Source: Alphaproteobacteria bacterium
Lineage (GTDB): Bacteria; Pseudomonadota; Alphaproteobacteria; Rs-D84
Assembly (NCBI GenBank): GCA_017535105.1
Contig: JAFXUI010000001.1
Span: 238,612-279,997, forward strand
Reading direction: 5' to 3'
Length of the DNA: 41,386 nucleotides
The notes beneath the pieces are model-generated. The model saw nothing but the letters and a program-made list of their open reading frames with translations, was not told the origin of the DNA and did not search any database. Positions 7,492-14,877 of this stretch are shown in pieces. A program made the position numbers and the translations under genes. Position 1 is the first letter of the stretch; the number at the start of each line of letters is the position of its first letter.

Positions 7492-8358
7492 ATGAAACGG
7501 GTATTTACATCGTTCGTTGTTTGTATGCTTGGTATTTTAAGTGCTGATTTTGCATCGGCGGCGACTGGTCGTTTGGGCGGTTATGCTAATACAAATGCGG
7601 CACGTATGCCATCAATACCGGTTGCAACGGTTGGTATTAAAACGGCCTCTAATTTGAATAATACACCACCGGCTTCGATGGGACGTGTTGATGAACAGGC
7701 CCCAGAACAAGAACAACAGCCGGAAACAAAACCCGAAGAAAAACCAGCAATTGATATGCGTGAAAAAGAACGCGAAGCCTGCATAAGAAATAACATTGGT
7801 ATCGGCAATACTTTTGTTTGGGCGTCACGGTACAGCGACATCGGTAATTATGCAACTATGATAGAAGATGTTGAAACACCGGCTAATAATGCGTGTTTTG
7901 TGCGTGTTGAATTGAAATCTGCGGACTCTCGAATCGATTTGGGTGGGTTCCCGGGTAAATATTTCGAAATGGGTCGCGATATTACTTGTGGCTCATGGGC
8001 AGACGAAGGCAAAATCGAACAACTTATATTGGACGCCAAAAAGAAAGGTCGTACATGGGCAACGGTTGGTGGCGCAGTTGGTGGCGCGGCATTGGGTGTT
8101 GGTGCCATGGAATTGTTTGGAAACAAATTGATTGATGGTGCGGTCCAGGGACAAAAGGCAACAAGAAATCTTAGTGAAGATGAATTGTTACGTTCCCAGT
8201 TGCTTGTGTTAAAGGACGAAAATAAGTCTGAGTATGATGCGGTTATGCAAGATTTGAAAGAACTGAAAAATTTGTGCGCTGACGATAAATGGTCGGGCGA
8301 AAAACCACAAGAATGTAGCGAAATAAACTATACATACTTGTTGGAAAACGCAAAATAA
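7492..8358 (+). CDS. secreted protein of unknown function with glycine-rich C-terminal helix
   Basis: A 288-residue exported protein. It has a signal peptide (MKRVFTSFVVCMLGILSADFASA), a Pro/Glu/Gln-rich linker (about residues 64-82, EQAPEQEQQPETKPEEKPA) and a globular part with four cysteines. Near the end is a glycine-rich hydrophobic segment (TVGGAVGGAALGVGAMELFG) of the glycine-zipper type. The same architecture, exported body then glycine-rich helix then Cys near the C-terminus, recurs in the proteins at 11203 and 13114, so they may be distant relatives. The ATG at 7492 follows AGAGGGAG. TATAAT (7455-7460) lies in TGATATAAT. No function can be given. Confidence 0.75.
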   Translation: MKRVFTSFVVCMLGILSADFASAATGRLGGYANTNAARMPSIPVATVGIKTASNLNNTPPASMGRVDEQAPEQEQQPETKPEEKPAIDMREKEREACIRNNIGIGNTFVWASRYSDIGNYATMIEDVETPANNACFVRVELKSADSRIDLGGFPGKYFEMGRDITCGSWADEGKIEQLILDAKKKGRTWATVGGAVGGAALGVGAMELFGNKLIDGAVQGQKATRNLSEDELLRSQLLVLKDENKSEYDAVMQDLKELKNLCADDKWSGEKPQECSEINYTYLLENAK

Positions 8359-8365
8359 TAAAAAG

Positions 8366-8386
8366 TCCCGCGATGCGGGATTTTTT
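8366..8386 (+). terminator. terminator upstream of dprA
   Basis: TCCCGC (8366-8371), loop GAT, GCGGGA (8375-8380), then six T. Confidence 0.9.
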
Positions 8387-8406
8387 AATTCAAGATTTTA
8401 TTCATA

Positions 8407-8424
8407 TATAGTATATTACACGTA
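8407..8424 (+). promoter_or_regulatory. possible promoter for a leaderless dprA transcript
   Basis: TATATT (8412-8417), or the overlapping TATAGT (8407-8412), ends 6-11 bases before the dprA ATG at 8424. No Shine-Dalgarno sequence is seen before that ATG. The mRNA could therefore begin at or next to the start codon. No good -35 is visible. Confidence 0.4.
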
Positions 8425-9446
8425 TGTCAGATTTATTTAATAAATTGTTGATTTTACGTACACCGAAAATCGGACCGGTACGCTATGCCGAAATCATATC
8501 GCAATTTGGCGCGCTTGACGCGGCGGTTGATGCAATCGGTGTGAACGATTCAGTGCGCGACAGTGTTGCACGCGAAATGGACGTGGCGGCACAGTTAAAC
8601 ATTACATACATATCAGACGATGAAGATTTATATCCGCCACTTTTACGTGCGGTAAAAAATCATCCGCCGGTGATTACGGCGCGGGGTAATTTGGAAACAT
8701 TGAAAAAGCGTTGTGTGGGTATGGTGGGTACGCGGCACGCGACCGCTGCTGGTATGGAGTTTATGGGGAATCTGGCAACCGCATTTGCATCGCATGACTT
8801 TGCAGTCGTATCGGGTATGGCAATGGGAACCGATTCGGCGGCACATCGTGGCGCACTACGTGCGAATGGCGACACACAAACAATTGCGGTCCTGGGTGGC
8901 GGGGTTGATTATATATGGCCACTGGAAAACGAATCGTTATATTATGAAATTGTGGAACGTGGTGTGGTAATAAGTGAAATGCCGGTGGGCTTTAAGCCAA
9001 CGGGATCAAACTTTGTTCAACGCAATCGTTGGATTGCAGGTTTGTCTGAAAAGTTGATATTGGGTGAAGCAGACCTGAAATCTGGCAGTATGACAACCGC
9101 GCGATTCGGTGTGGAAATGGGACGCGAATTATGGGCGATTCCGTCACACCCCGCAGATTCACGGGCCGTTGGTCCAAATTCATTAATTGCGAATGGTGTG
9201 GCAAAATTATGTATGGGCGAATCGGATTTCTTTGGCGATAAAAAAACGACAAAAAAATCGAACGAAAAAAATATAAATTCCGAATCAGAAAATGACGTTT
9301 TGGATAAATTAGGAACAATTCCTTTGTCCGAATCTGTATTGACACAAATTGTCAAAAAAAGTGTTTCGGAAATTAAACGCGATTTAGTTGTACTGGAATT
9401 GCGCGGTGCTGTGAAAAAAGTGGACGGTGGATACATTCGACTGTGA
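8424..9446 (+). CDS. dprA: DNA processing protein DprA (Smf)
   Basis: A 340-residue cytoplasmic protein that binds incoming single-stranded DNA and loads RecA during natural transformation. It has an N-terminal helical part with a HhH-like segment (KIGPVRYAEI). The Rossmann-like core carries GTRHATAAGMEF, VVSGMAMGTDSAAHRGAL, AVLGGGVDYIWP and the SGSMTTARFGVEMGRELWAIP end. A Lys/Asn-rich linker leads to a C-terminal winged helix (about residues 290-340). Length and domains are typical. It is monocistronic, with terminator upstream and a long non-coding gap downstream. With the type IVb pilus genes it may hint at DNA uptake, but no comEC is in view. Confidence 0.95.
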   Translation: MSDLFNKLLILRTPKIGPVRYAEIISQFGALDAAVDAIGVNDSVRDSVAREMDVAAQLNITYISDDEDLYPPLLRAVKNHPPVITARGNLETLKKRCVGMVGTRHATAAGMEFMGNLATAFASHDFAVVSGMAMGTDSAAHRGALRANGDTQTIAVLGGGVDYIWPLENESLYYEIVERGVVISEMPVGFKPTGSNFVQRNRWIAGLSEKLILGEADLKSGSMTTARFGVEMGRELWAIPSHPADSRAVGPNSLIANGVAKLCMGESDFFGDKKTTKKSNEKNINSESENDVLDKLGTIPLSESVLTQIVKKSVSEIKRDLVVLELRGAVKKVDGGYIRL

Positions 9447-9805
9447 ATCTTTTCTTGTCTATACAGTGTCTATACAAAGCGCGGAAAACTGGTAAAAAAA
9501 CGAATCGTTGTCAAAAAATAAATCTTTAATTTTTTATCAAGATTTATTTGCAAATCGAAAATTATCTTATAAATTGTTTCCTGTAATCCAAACGATTGAT
9601 AAACATCAATCACCAAAGCGGTTGGCGGAATATCAATAAGATAGAAAACTAACCACTGACAAAGCGAGAGGGTATAACCAAAGTAGGGCAAACATAAACA
9701 CTAAATTTTTTGTAACGGAAAAATTTAGCGTTTATGTGCAGGGTGCTTTTTATACTCTTACGCACAAAGCAGGAAACTCTTTTAGGGAAGGAAAGGAGAA
9801 ACGAC
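9447..9805. promoter_or_regulatory. dnaA upstream regulatory region, possible origin-like segment
   Basis: This 359-base gene-free stretch is unusually rich in symmetrical elements. A direct repeat TGTCTATACA occurs at 9456-9465 and 9467-9476, an 11-base period. An 11-base inverted repeat AAATAAATCTT / AAGATTTATTT (9516-9526, 9539-9549) lies in AT-rich DNA. ATTGAT / ATCAAT follows at 9595-9610, and a long hairpin at 9693-9736. No clear DnaA box (TTATNCACA) was found by eye, so an origin is only a possibility. An ORF on the minus strand (9470-9691) starts with TTG and is not credible. Confidence 0.4.
9693..9736 (+). promoter_or_regulatory. long palindrome upstream of the dnaA promoter
   Basis: Arms CATAAAC-A-CTAAATTTTT and AAAAATTTAG-C-GTTTATG give 17 pairs with one A/C mismatch around an 8-base loop TGTAACGG. 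It is not followed by a T-run. A -10-like TATACT (9751-9756) lies 14 bases downstream, so the right arm covers the expected -35 position. That suggests an operator rather than a terminator. Confidence 0.6.
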
Positions 9806-11074
9806 ATGCAGGTAGCGGCAACAAAACAAATGACAAACTTGGATTTAATCCGTGGGGCCATTGCCGCAAAAATTGATAACGCTTGTTTTTCTGCTTGGAT
9901 TGAACCTCTGGATTTTGATATTTCCGAAAATGTTTTACAACTGGGTGCGCAAAATCAGTTTTCTGCGGACTATGTTTCGTCTGTATATGGAAATGTTTTG
10001 TCATCGGTTGCAAGTGAACATGGTTTATCATTAAATATATATGTGCGTGGCGCCACGGTGGCACCAATTGCAAATGACAATTCGGTCGCAACATATGCGC
10101 CAATGCGTTCAGCGACCAACGCATGTGCATTTGATGCGTTTGTTGCATCCGAAGAAAACGCATTCGTCTTGTCGGCATGTAAAAAAATATCAGCGGGTTC
10201 TGTTTCTTTCAGCCCGCTGTTTATTTATGGGCCATCGGGTGCGGGCAAAACATTATTGGCGGGGTGTATTCGTGATGCGTCCGCGGGCCGCGTAGTAATG
10301 ATGACGGGTGGCGGTTTTGTTTCTGAATTCACACGTTCGTTGCGTGACCATAATATTTACGCGTTCAAAGATTATTGCCGTAACTGTGACACATTTATTT
10401 TGGACGATGTGAACGCGTTGGCGGGCAAGCGTGCAACAATGGACGAATTTGTCCAGTTGGTTATCGATTTACGCAATGCTGGTAAAAACGTTGTTTTAAC
10501 ATCAAATACGGCCCCAAATAATTTGACCGGTTTTGACAGACATGCCCAATCATTGTTTGCGTCTGGTTTGACGGCGGACGTGGTGGCACCAAATGATAAT
10601 GTTAAACGTGTAATGCTTATGCGTGCGGGTGTTTCTGCAAACGTTGCATCGGCATTGGCATCGCGTATCGCATCGGACGGGCACATGGTTGCGGGTGTCG
10701 CAAATAAAATCAAAACATACGCCGAATTAATGAATGCCGATGTCACTGTGGACGTTGCTGAACGTTTACTGGTGGACGTATTAAAGAAATCAAAAACCCC
10801 AATTGCGATGGTTAAATCAATGTGCGCATCAATGGGTGTATCGTATGACGCGGTATGTGGTACGGGTCGCAATCGTTCATTGGTCTTGGCGCGCCAGGTA
10901 ATGATGGTTGTATTAAAGGGTGTAACAAAGTTGTCACTTTCGGAAATTGGAAATTATGTTGGTGGGCGCGATCATGCAACGGTGATGTATGCGATAAAAC
11001 AGATTGAAAAACAAATGGCGTCTGATTTGGTTTTGGCGGCACAGATAAACGATATGATTGCGGAATATAAATAA
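9806..11074 (+). CDS. dnaA: chromosomal replication initiator DnaA, divergent form
   Basis: A 422-residue AAA+ initiator that binds and opens the replication origin. Domain I is at residues 1-75 and a short linker follows. The AAA+ core has Walker A GPSGAGKT (about 149), Walker B FILDDVNAL and sensor 1 VVLTSN. C-terminal domain IV holds the DnaA signature RSLVLARQVMMVVLKG...SLSEIGNYVGGRDHATVMYA. Oddities: the box VII motif normally read as SRFGWGL is SLFASGL, and the sensor II ALNR is VANK, so two conserved arginines are absent. Start ATG 9806 follows AAGGAAAGGAGAA. It is not followed by dnaN, which is at 24810. Confidence 0.88.
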   Translation: MQVAATKQMTNLDLIRGAIAAKIDNACFSAWIEPLDFDISENVLQLGAQNQFSADYVSSVYGNVLSSVASEHGLSLNIYVRGATVAPIANDNSVATYAPMRSATNACAFDAFVASEENAFVLSACKKISAGSVSFSPLFIYGPSGAGKTLLAGCIRDASAGRVVMMTGGGFVSEFTRSLRDHNIYAFKDYCRNCDTFILDDVNALAGKRATMDEFVQLVIDLRNAGKNVVLTSNTAPNNLTGFDRHAQSLFASGLTADVVAPNDNVKRVMLMRAGVSANVASALASRIASDGHMVAGVANKIKTYAELMNADVTVDVAERLLVDVLKKSKTPIAMVKSMCASMGVSYDAVCGTGRNRSLVLARQVMMVVLKGVTKLSLSEIGNYVGGRDHATVMYAIKQIEKQMASDLVLAAQINDMIAEYK

Positions 11075-11102
11075 AGAGTTTCTTGTTTGGTTGTTGTGAA
11101 TA

Positions 11103-11131
11103 AATCGCCGCTATTGTGCGGTGATTTTTTT
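11103..11131 (+). terminator. dnaA terminator
   Basis: AATCGCCGC (11103-11111), loop TATTGT, GCGGTGATT (11118-11126) with one G-U pair, and a run of seven T. Confidence 0.88.
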
Positions 11132-11140
11132 ATATTCCAT

Positions 11141-11190
11141 TTGGAACAGGGCGAAAAATATGATAAAATACATTAAAAGTATTGTTCCAA
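11141..11190 (+). promoter_or_regulatory. promoter flanked by TTGGAAC / GTTCCAA inverted repeat
   Basis: -35 TTGGAA (11141-11146), 17 bases, -10 TAAAAT (11164-11169) within TGATAAAAT. The -35 is part of TTGGAAC (11141-11147), which is repeated inverted as GTTCCAA (11184-11190) in the leader just before GGGGGAGAA. The same arrangement occurs at 13052-13101. Confidence 0.7.
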
Positions 11191-11202
11191 TGGGGGAGAA
11201 TA

Positions 11203-12960
11203 ATGAAAAAAATAATTATTTGTATGTTGTGTTTATTCATGGCCATGCCGGCATTCAGTGCTGAAAATTGCAGTAAATATGGTGTTAAACCCGGGCAATT
11301 TATATTAATGAAGTCAGGCACAGCGTGGTATGTCAAAGAATGTGTCCAAGATGGCAATAAAGAAAAATTGCGTGATAAAGAAGTCGCACAATTTTGTGAT
11401 AACCCAAGCGAGGCTCTTAACGGTTGGGAAAATCGTGCAGTACGTGGAAATGCGACATTGCGCGTGAAAACAAGCGCAATTATTGATGGTGATATTAATA
11501 AAACGGGTAACATCGCTTTGTCTGAATATTGGGATAAAAATACGGCATGTTTATTCTGTGATGACGGGTATTCTTATAAAAATGGGCGGTGCGAAGAAGA
11601 TATGGCGCAGAGTTGTACCACATTGGCATCTGCTAAATGTAAAAGAAGCAAGCATTTGATTGGTTCTGGTTTGAATGGTTGCTTTGTATGTGATAATGGT
11701 GAAAAAGCGTCTTGTCGTGCCGGAAACAGAATCTTTTTACATACTGGGCGTGTTGCAGGTAGTGGTAGTGAGTTTATGAATCAAGTGTGGGAATGTAACC
11801 CAGATAAGAAAGAGTGGACGCATAAATCGCCAGAGGTATGTAAAGATTCGCCAGATTTGTCCGGCGATATTGCGGCAAAAGGTGTAATACGAGAAATTAT
11901 TAATCCAGACACAGAAGAATCTCATAATAACGCGTCCAGTTGGGTTATTGATAATGGTGATATTTGTGTAAAATATTCATGTGATACCAGCAAGGGTTAT
12001 ATTCGTGATGGTAATAAATGTATCCAACCCCGTAATTGGAAAGAATTGTGTGAAGCGGACACCAGTGGCGGTATCTATGATGAACAAACTGGTGCGTGCT
12101 TATGCTATGAGGAAAAAGGCCAGGAAAAAGATGGACATTCATGTAAGTGTTCGCAAGAAGGTTTTGTCTATGATAAAAATGCCAAACCAGATGGTAAATG
12201 TGTGAAAGATCCAAAACTGGTAGCGGCAGAAAATCAGCAACAACAGCAAGCCCAAAACAATCGTAACAAATGTACATCTTCGGGTGGAAGTTACGAAAAT
12301 GGAAAGTGCACATGTTCGGAAAGTAAGAACTTGCTTTTGGGCAATGGCGAATGCAAATGTAAAAGCAACGATTTCAAATTTGAAAATGCCGCAGTTGGTT
12401 GTGTTGAAAAAGATGAATCAATTCGCAGAAAAGCATGTGAATCAGCGGCCGACACCGGGGCATATTGGGACGGAACAACATGTTTGTGCAACGCACCAGA
12501 CTTGGTATTCATTGCTGGCAAATGCCAAGAAATAGCCGAAGCAACAGAATGTAAAGCGGCGTCCAAGGTTGCAACATGGGATTCGCAAAACCTTGTTTGT
12601 TTGTGCAAGAAAGCCGGCTATGAATGGGTTGATAAAACATGTCGCCCAAGTGCAGAGACAGTTGCCGCCGAAAACGAATTAAAGGCGACCCAGAAAGTCA
12701 GAACACTTGTCGAGGGGTTAAAGACAAAGTTTGCAAGTTTGGGTGTGTCGGTATGGAAAGATAAAGAGGGTAATTTCAATAAAGCACGTTTGGCATCTGA
12801 TTCAATTGCGGGTGTTGTGTTGGGTACCGCGGGTGGTTTAATTACAAGCCATGTTGTTAAAAAGAACCAGGTCAAGAGTGGTTTTGAAGATATCCAATGT
12901 GTTGTCGGTGGACAAAAGGTTGCCGATTGGGGTGACGAGTTTACGGTCGGCATACAATAA
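11203..12960 (+). CDS. secreted cysteine-rich protein with EGF-like repeats, paralogue A
   Basis: A 585-residue exported protein of unknown function. It has a signal peptide (MKKIIICMLCLFMAMPAFSA), then many short Cys modules of the CLCYEEKG, CKCSQEGF and CTCSESK type, spaced like EGF or growth-factor-receptor Cys repeats, with a Gln-rich stretch (ENQQQQQAQNNRNK) between. Near the C-terminus is a glycine-rich hydrophobic helix (SIAGVVLGTAGGLITSHVV) and a conserved end GGQKVADWGDEF. From about residue 410 to the end it is closely similar to the product of the next gene. The many cysteines imply disulfides outside the cytoplasm. Start ATG 11203 follows GGGGGAG. Adhesin or envelope structural protein is a guess. 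Confidence 0.8.
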   Translation: MKKIIICMLCLFMAMPAFSAENCSKYGVKPGQFILMKSGTAWYVKECVQDGNKEKLRDKEVAQFCDNPSEALNGWENRAVRGNATLRVKTSAIIDGDINKTGNIALSEYWDKNTACLFCDDGYSYKNGRCEEDMAQSCTTLASAKCKRSKHLIGSGLNGCFVCDNGEKASCRAGNRIFLHTGRVAGSGSEFMNQVWECNPDKKEWTHKSPEVCKDSPDLSGDIAAKGVIREIINPDTEESHNNASSWVIDNGDICVKYSCDTSKGYIRDGNKCIQPRNWKELCEADTSGGIYDEQTGACLCYEEKGQEKDGHSCKCSQEGFVYDKNAKPDGKCVKDPKLVAAENQQQQQAQNNRNKCTSSGGSYENGKCTCSESKNLLLGNGECKCKSNDFKFENAAVGCVEKDESIRRKACESAADTGAYWDGTTCLCNAPDLVFIAGKCQEIAEATECKAASKVATWDSQNLVCLCKKAGYEWVDKTCRPSAETVAAENELKATQKVRTLVEGLKTKFASLGVSVWKDKEGNFNKARLASDSIAGVVLGTAGGLITSHVVKKNQVKSGFEDIQCVVGGQKVADWGDEFTVGIQ

Positions 12961-12974
12961 AGTCGATATAAAAT

Positions 12975-12999
12975 AAAAACGCCCGTTCGGGCGTTTTTT
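12975..12999 (+). terminator. terminator after paralogue A
   Basis: AAAAACGCCCG / CGGGCGTTTTT (12975-12985, 12988-12998), a strong GC stem with T-run. Confidence 0.92.
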
Positions 13000-13051
13000 A
13001 TTGCGGTTGTAAAGAAAGACATAATCCCAGAATTATATTCATATATTCTAT

Positions 13052-13101
13052 TTGGAACGGGTCCCAAAATATGATAAAATATAGTAAAAGTACTGTTCCA
13101 A
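13052..13101 (+). promoter_or_regulatory. second copy of the palindrome-flanked promoter
   Basis: -35 TTGGAA (13052-13057), 17 bases, -10 TAAAAT (13075-13080) within TGATAAAAT. TTGGAAC (13052-13058) pairs with GTTCCAA (13095-13101). Spacing and leader match the copy at 11141 almost base for base. Confidence 0.7.
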
Positions 13102-13113
13102 TGGGGGAGAACG

Positions 13114-14853
13114 ATGAGAAAAACTCTGATATTTTTGTGTTGTTTATTTACCATGAATTCGGCAATGGCTGTTCTTGAATTGGGGAACATTTCGAATCCA
13201 TTGGGTTGGGTACAAACGACACAACAGGGTACATATACTGTTTCACAAGACGGTGTGTCATTGTTTTACCGGGGAAAAGATACAGGTATGAAGTTGTCAA
13301 AAGTTTCTAGACCTGGAAACCAAATAAAATTATTTGATTATGATATTCCTAAAAAACCGGTAACCCCGAAACCAACACCAGTAAACCCGCAACCAGTAAA
13401 CCCGCAACCGGTAAACCCACAACCAGTAAACCCGACACCAGTGAAACCTGGTGTAGCAGTGACGGCATTAGAAGTAGCAGGTGGCTTGATAATGCAAGAT
13501 CAAGGATTCGAAGGCCTTATTGCTGCAAATGGTGTATCGGAACAAAAGAAAACATGGAGTGACTTTGGCGCAAGCACTCTTTCTGGTGGTTTAGCTGGTG
13601 CTGGATCAACGGCGGCAGCGGCAGCAATTATAAATGTTATACCTGTGGGCGGTCAGATTGCCTATGGGGTTGCTATCGCAGCAGGTGCGGTTGTTGGTGC
13701 AGTTGGTGGTGCAATTGTTTCAGGAAAAAGAATTTTTGCTGAAACCGACTGTGAAACCGATCCTGTGGTTGGAAAGTATGCATGTTGCAATATATCAAAC
13801 TTGTCAAAGATTGATGCTGTGCGTGTTGGTATTGGTGGCGAAATGTTTTCGGAATTTCCGTACGTACGTAGATGTGTCCAGGGTAAAGACGAGTATGTTG
13901 TTGAACAATCTTGGTTAAAGGGACGTTTCTTGGACGATCATTGGAGCGCAGAAGCAGTCGTAAAATTCTGTGATGGCTATGAAATGCCAGAAGATGGAGA
14001 TTTTAAAATCCAAGTGTATGGCGCAAGTGAAGAAGAGGGCAAGGTTTGTTGGTTGTGGGAATGTGCAGATGAGGGATATTCAAGACAAGGTAGCAAGTGC
14101 GTCAAAGGTGCTGTTGTACCAAGTGATGATGTCGAAGAAAGTGAACCTTCGTTACAGAGATGTGTAACAAATCGTGAAACAGCCGAAGGTAAAGCGTGTT
14201 GTTACTTAAGTGCAAAAGTTGCAAAGTTTGTAAATGGTAGTTGCTTCTGTGTAAATGGTGGTAATTTCGTTATGAACCAAGACGGTAAGGGTGGAACATG
14301 CGTTAAAGCCACAGAAAATACAGACGAATCAGTATGTAAAGCGGCGGCTGATACGGGCGCATATTGGGACGGAAAAAAGTGCCTGTGCAACGGGTTAGAT
14401 TTGATATTCATTGGTGGTAAGTGTCAAGAAATAGCCGAAGCAAAAGCATGTAAGGCAGCGTCAGACGTTGCAATATGGGATTCTGTAAAACGTGTTTGCA
14501 CATGTAAAAAAGCTGGTTATGAATGGCTTGGGGCAACATGTCACCCAAATCAAGAAGTACTTGCCGCTGAAAACGAAGCAAAGAAAAAAGTTCAATCACT
14601 TGTCGAAGGATTGAAAACCAAGTTTGCGAGTTTTGAAAAGTCAGTATGGAAAGATAAAGAGGGTAACTTTAACAAAGCGCGTTTGGCATCTGATTCAATT
14701 GCGGGCGTTGTGTTGGGTACCGCTGGTGGTTTAATCACAAGTCACGTTGTTAAAAAGAGTCAGGTCAAGAGTGGCTTTGAAGACGTCCAATGCACAGTCG
14801 GTGGACAAAAGGTTGCCGATTGGGGTGATGAATTTTCAGTTGGTATACAATAA
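13114..14853 (+). CDS. secreted cysteine-rich protein, paralogue B
   Basis: A 579-residue exported protein sharing promoter and C-terminal third with the preceding gene but not the N-terminal two thirds. A signal peptide (MRKTLIFLCCLFTMNSAMA) and a beta-like start lead to a proline repeat VNPQP x4 (about residues 90-109). Then comes a glycine/alanine-rich double hydrophobic segment (GGLAGAGSTAAAAAIINVIP and AYGVAIAAGAVVGAVGGAIV). A Cys-rich middle and the shared C-terminal block from DTGAYWDGKKCLCN to GGQKVADWGDEFSVGIQ complete it. No enzyme motif is seen. It is likely an envelope or surface protein. The ATG at 13114 follows GGGGGAGAACG. Confidence 0.8.
   Translation: MRKTLIFLCCLFTMNSAMAVLELGNISNPLGWVQTTQQGTYTVSQDGVSLFYRGKDTGMKLSKVSRPGNQIKLFDYDIPKKPVTPKPTPVNPQPVNPQPVNPQPVNPTPVKPGVAVTALEVAGGLIMQDQGFEGLIAANGVSEQKKTWSDFGASTLSGGLAGAGSTAAAAAIINVIPVGGQIAYGVAIAAGAVVGAVGGAIVSGKRIFAETDCETDPVVGKYACCNISNLSKIDAVRVGIGGEMFSEFPYVRRCVQGKDEYVVEQSWLKGRFLDDHWSAEAVVKFCDGYEMPEDGDFKIQVYGASEEEGKVCWLWECADEGYSRQGSKCVKGAVVPSDDVEESEPSLQRCVTNRETAEGKACCYLSAKVAKFVNGSCFCVNGGNFVMNQDGKGGTCVKATENTDESVCKAAADTGAYWDGKKCLCNGLDLIFIGGKCQEIAEAKACKAASDVAIWDSVKRVCTCKKAGYEWLGATCHPNQEVLAAENEAKKKVQSLVEGLKTKFASFEKSVWKDKEGNFNKARLASDSIAGVVLGTAGGLITSHVVKKSQVKSGFEDVQCTVGGQKVADWGDEFSVGIQ
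13381..13440 (+). repeat. 15-base tandem repeat encoding VNPxP
   Basis: Four units of 15 bases (GTAAACCCGCAACCA type) at 13381, 13396, 13411 and 13426, with a few substitutions. They are in frame and encode a proline-rich spacer in paralogue B. Copy number could vary between strains. Confidence 0.9.
14332..14853 (+). repeat. 3' block duplicated between the two cysteine-rich genes
   Basis: The last ~520 bases of paralogue B correspond to 12432-12960 of paralogue A. Long stretches are near-identical at DNA level (for example around 14645-14850 versus 12752-12957), indicating recent duplication or gene conversion, whereas the gene middles differ. Confidence 0.85.
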
Positions 14854-14877
14854 AAAACGCCCGTTTGGGCGTTTTTT
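14852..14877. terminator. bidirectional terminator shared by paralogue B and parE
   Basis: AAAAAACGCCC (14852-14862), loop GTTT, GGGCGTTTTTT (14867-14877). It overlaps the stop codons of both converging genes (14851-14853 plus, 14876-14878 minus). Confidence 0.92.

Noticed and set aside
9470-9691. 73-codon minus-strand ORF in the dnaA upstream region
   Set aside because: TTG start, no ribosome site, and it runs through the inverted repeats of the regulatory region.
9447-9805. Firm call of oriC upstream of dnaA
   Set aside because: No TTATNCACA boxes could be found by eye within two mismatches, so only a possible regulatory or origin-like region is listed.
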